From Vampirovibrionales bacterium (GTDB lineage Bacteria; Cyanobacteriota; Vampirovibrionia; Vampirovibrionales; JAGQHJ01): 6,099 nucleotides of DNA. Location of the stretch: contig JANWKX010000002.1 of assembly GCA_025451145.1 (NCBI GenBank), positions 1 through 6,099 on the forward strand, in the 5' to 3' direction. Below the pieces are notes generated by a model. It was not told the origin of the DNA. It searched no databases and saw only the letters and a list, made by a program, of their open reading frames with translations. Positions 5,557-6,099 of the stretch are shown here, in pieces. Both the position numbers and the translations under genes were made by a program. The stretch's first letter is position 1; every line of letters begins with the position of its first letter.

Positions 5557-5958
5557 ATGATGTCACTGTCAAAACAGCACTTGATTACGGCAATGATTTT
5601 TGCAGTTCTTGCCTTTGTCCTATCGTTACTGATTCTGTTTCCGGTGATTGCAGGAAGTGGTTCGACACCCGGTGCAATTGTCATGTTACTGATGATTCCA
5701 GGGATTTTTCTCACAGCCGTCATTGTCTTGACGATTTTGTTAAAAAACACTGGAGAGGATCCCATTTCAGAAGCGGATGGCCACCATATCCAGGTCACGG
5801 AATTAACCGACTTTCTGGAAGACGCCGTCCATGCCCAAGCAACCTTGCCAGTGAAAAATCAGATGGCCATGACGATGATTATAATTTTCCTGATCATCGT
5901 TGCGGCACTCCCTTTTTCACTCTATCTACTGGGAGAGTTTACACGGACCAAACCCTAA
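5557..5958 (+). CDS. small membrane protein of unknown function with three predicted helices
   Basis: This 133-residue protein is not recognised. Hydrophobic segments at about residues 9-32, 38-62 and 104-126 should span the membrane. A short Gly/Ser/Pro turn (AGSGSTPGA, 32-40) joins the first two helices. Between helices 2 and 3 is a polar acidic loop of about 40 residues (GEDPISEADGHHIQV, then ELTDFLEDA), and the C-terminus is short and basic (TRTKP). Topology is unclear because positive charges flank several helices. The start is well supported, with GGGAG (5544-5548) eight bases before the ATG. A second ATG follows at once. No enzyme, transporter or signalling motif is seen. The gene is divergent from the peptidase-like gene across the 317-base intergenic region, which may point to shared regulation. 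It is most likely a single-gene transcript. Confidence 0.85.
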   Translation: MMSLSKQHLITAMIFAVLAFVLSLLILFPVIAGSGSTPGAIVMLLMIPGIFLTAVIVLTILLKNTGEDPISEADGHHIQVTELTDFLEDAVHAQATLPVKNQMAMTMIIIFLIIVAALPFSLYLLGEFTRTKP

Positions 5959-6009
5959 AGGTTCAGGGACCCATTTTGGGTAAAATCGCCGCCTTTTTGT
6001 CAATCAGCC

Positions 6010-6099
6010 TTAAGTCTCATTGACCGGTTGTCTAAAATCGGTCCTGGGTTTAATTGCGCCTTTCTCGCAATAGCGCTGTAATAAAGGCACGGAGGTGAA
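6010..6099 (-). CDS. possible C-terminal end of a minus-strand gene, cut by the window edge
   Basis: Read from the right edge, the minus strand is open for 29 codons and ends at a TAA (6012-6010). The piece ends LLQRYCEKGAIKPRTDFRQP followed by VNET, and its charge pattern is plausible for a soluble protein. Against it, a second minus-strand frame is also open for 32 codons over the same bases. In addition, the plus strand shows a perfect Shine-Dalgarno sequence at the very end. The two readings compete and the window is too short to decide. If real, it would converge on the membrane-protein gene with a 51-base gap. Confidence 0.35.
   Translation of the reverse strand, partial: FTSVPLLQRYCEKGAIKPRTDFRQPVNET
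6053..6082 (+). promoter_or_regulatory. candidate promoter with overlapping inverted repeat at the right edge
   Basis: ATTGCG (6053-6058) and CGCAAT (6066-6071) form a six-base inverted repeat around a seven-base centre. TTGCGC (6054-6059) and TGTAAT (6077-6082) are spaced by 17 bases and could act as -35 and -10 elements. The -10 matches five of six bases but the -35 only three. A start near 6089 would leave almost no leader before the ribosome site. Confidence 0.25.
6091..6098 (+). promoter_or_regulatory. perfect Shine-Dalgarno sequence for a gene starting just beyond the right edge
   Basis: GGAGGTGA is an eight-base full match to the complement of the 16S rRNA 3' end, placed one base before the window ends. 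If functional, a start codon should follow within about 4-9 bases outside the window. It conflicts with the minus-strand C-terminal reading of the same bases. Confidence 0.5.

Noticed and set aside
5957..5998. Possible terminator after the membrane-protein gene: ACCC-ATTTT-GGGT inside AAAGG...CCTTT, followed by TTTTT
   Set aside because: The inner stem has only four pairs, the outer five-pair stem closes a loop of about 30 bases, and the T-run does not directly follow a strong GC stem.
6022..6043. GACCG...CGGTC inverted repeat
   Set aside because: Five-base arms around a 12-base loop are expected by chance, and no T-run follows.

Overview
This is a bacterial chromosomal window with six complete protein genes, a partial gene at the left edge, and a right edge that can be read in two conflicting ways. 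Two features hint at the cyanobacterial lineage, including its non-photosynthetic sister groups (Vampirovibrionia/Melainabacteria). They are the SecG protein, with its HSPKGDGIGGIGG loop and FSSQRGAE stretch, and the base composition, which is moderate by eye. This placement is an inference from one short protein and is not proven. I see no insertion sequence, CRISPR array, rRNA, tRNA or plasmid-type gene.

The left part is housekeeping. A truncated minus-strand gene of unknown function (1-176) is divergent from rarA (251-1510), the AAA+ replication-fork and recombination ATPase. The end of rarA overlaps maf (1503-2108), a YhdE-type nucleoside triphosphate pyrophosphatase. These two very likely share an operon. 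maf converges after 15 bases on secG (2124-2363, minus), which encodes the small accessory subunit of the SecYEG translocon.

The middle holds a convergent pair of unfamiliar genes. Divergent from secG is a 220-residue predicted secreted protein (2494-3156) with a clear signal peptide and a probable beta-sandwich region. It runs into the end of a 689-residue minus-strand gene (3170-5239) with a 13-base gap. That long protein is the most interesting item. It carries what looks like a papain/C39-type Gln-Cys-His-Asp set (Q195, C202, H496, D518), a duplicated RLAFYQK module inserted between Cys and His, and a tyrosine-rich low-complexity tail. It lacks a signal peptide in its own frame, although hydrophobic reading frames lie directly upstream out of phase.

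The right part has a 317-base intergenic region with candidate divergent promoters and an unusual three-armed inverted repeat. It is followed by a small three-helix membrane protein of unknown function (5557-5958). The last 90 bases can be read either as the C-terminus of a minus-strand gene or as the promoter and perfect Shine-Dalgarno leader of a plus-strand gene beyond the edge. No single pathway links the whole window. The only plausible functional group I can suggest is the secreted protein, the peptidase-like protein and the membrane protein acting at the cell envelope or outside the cell, and that is speculative.
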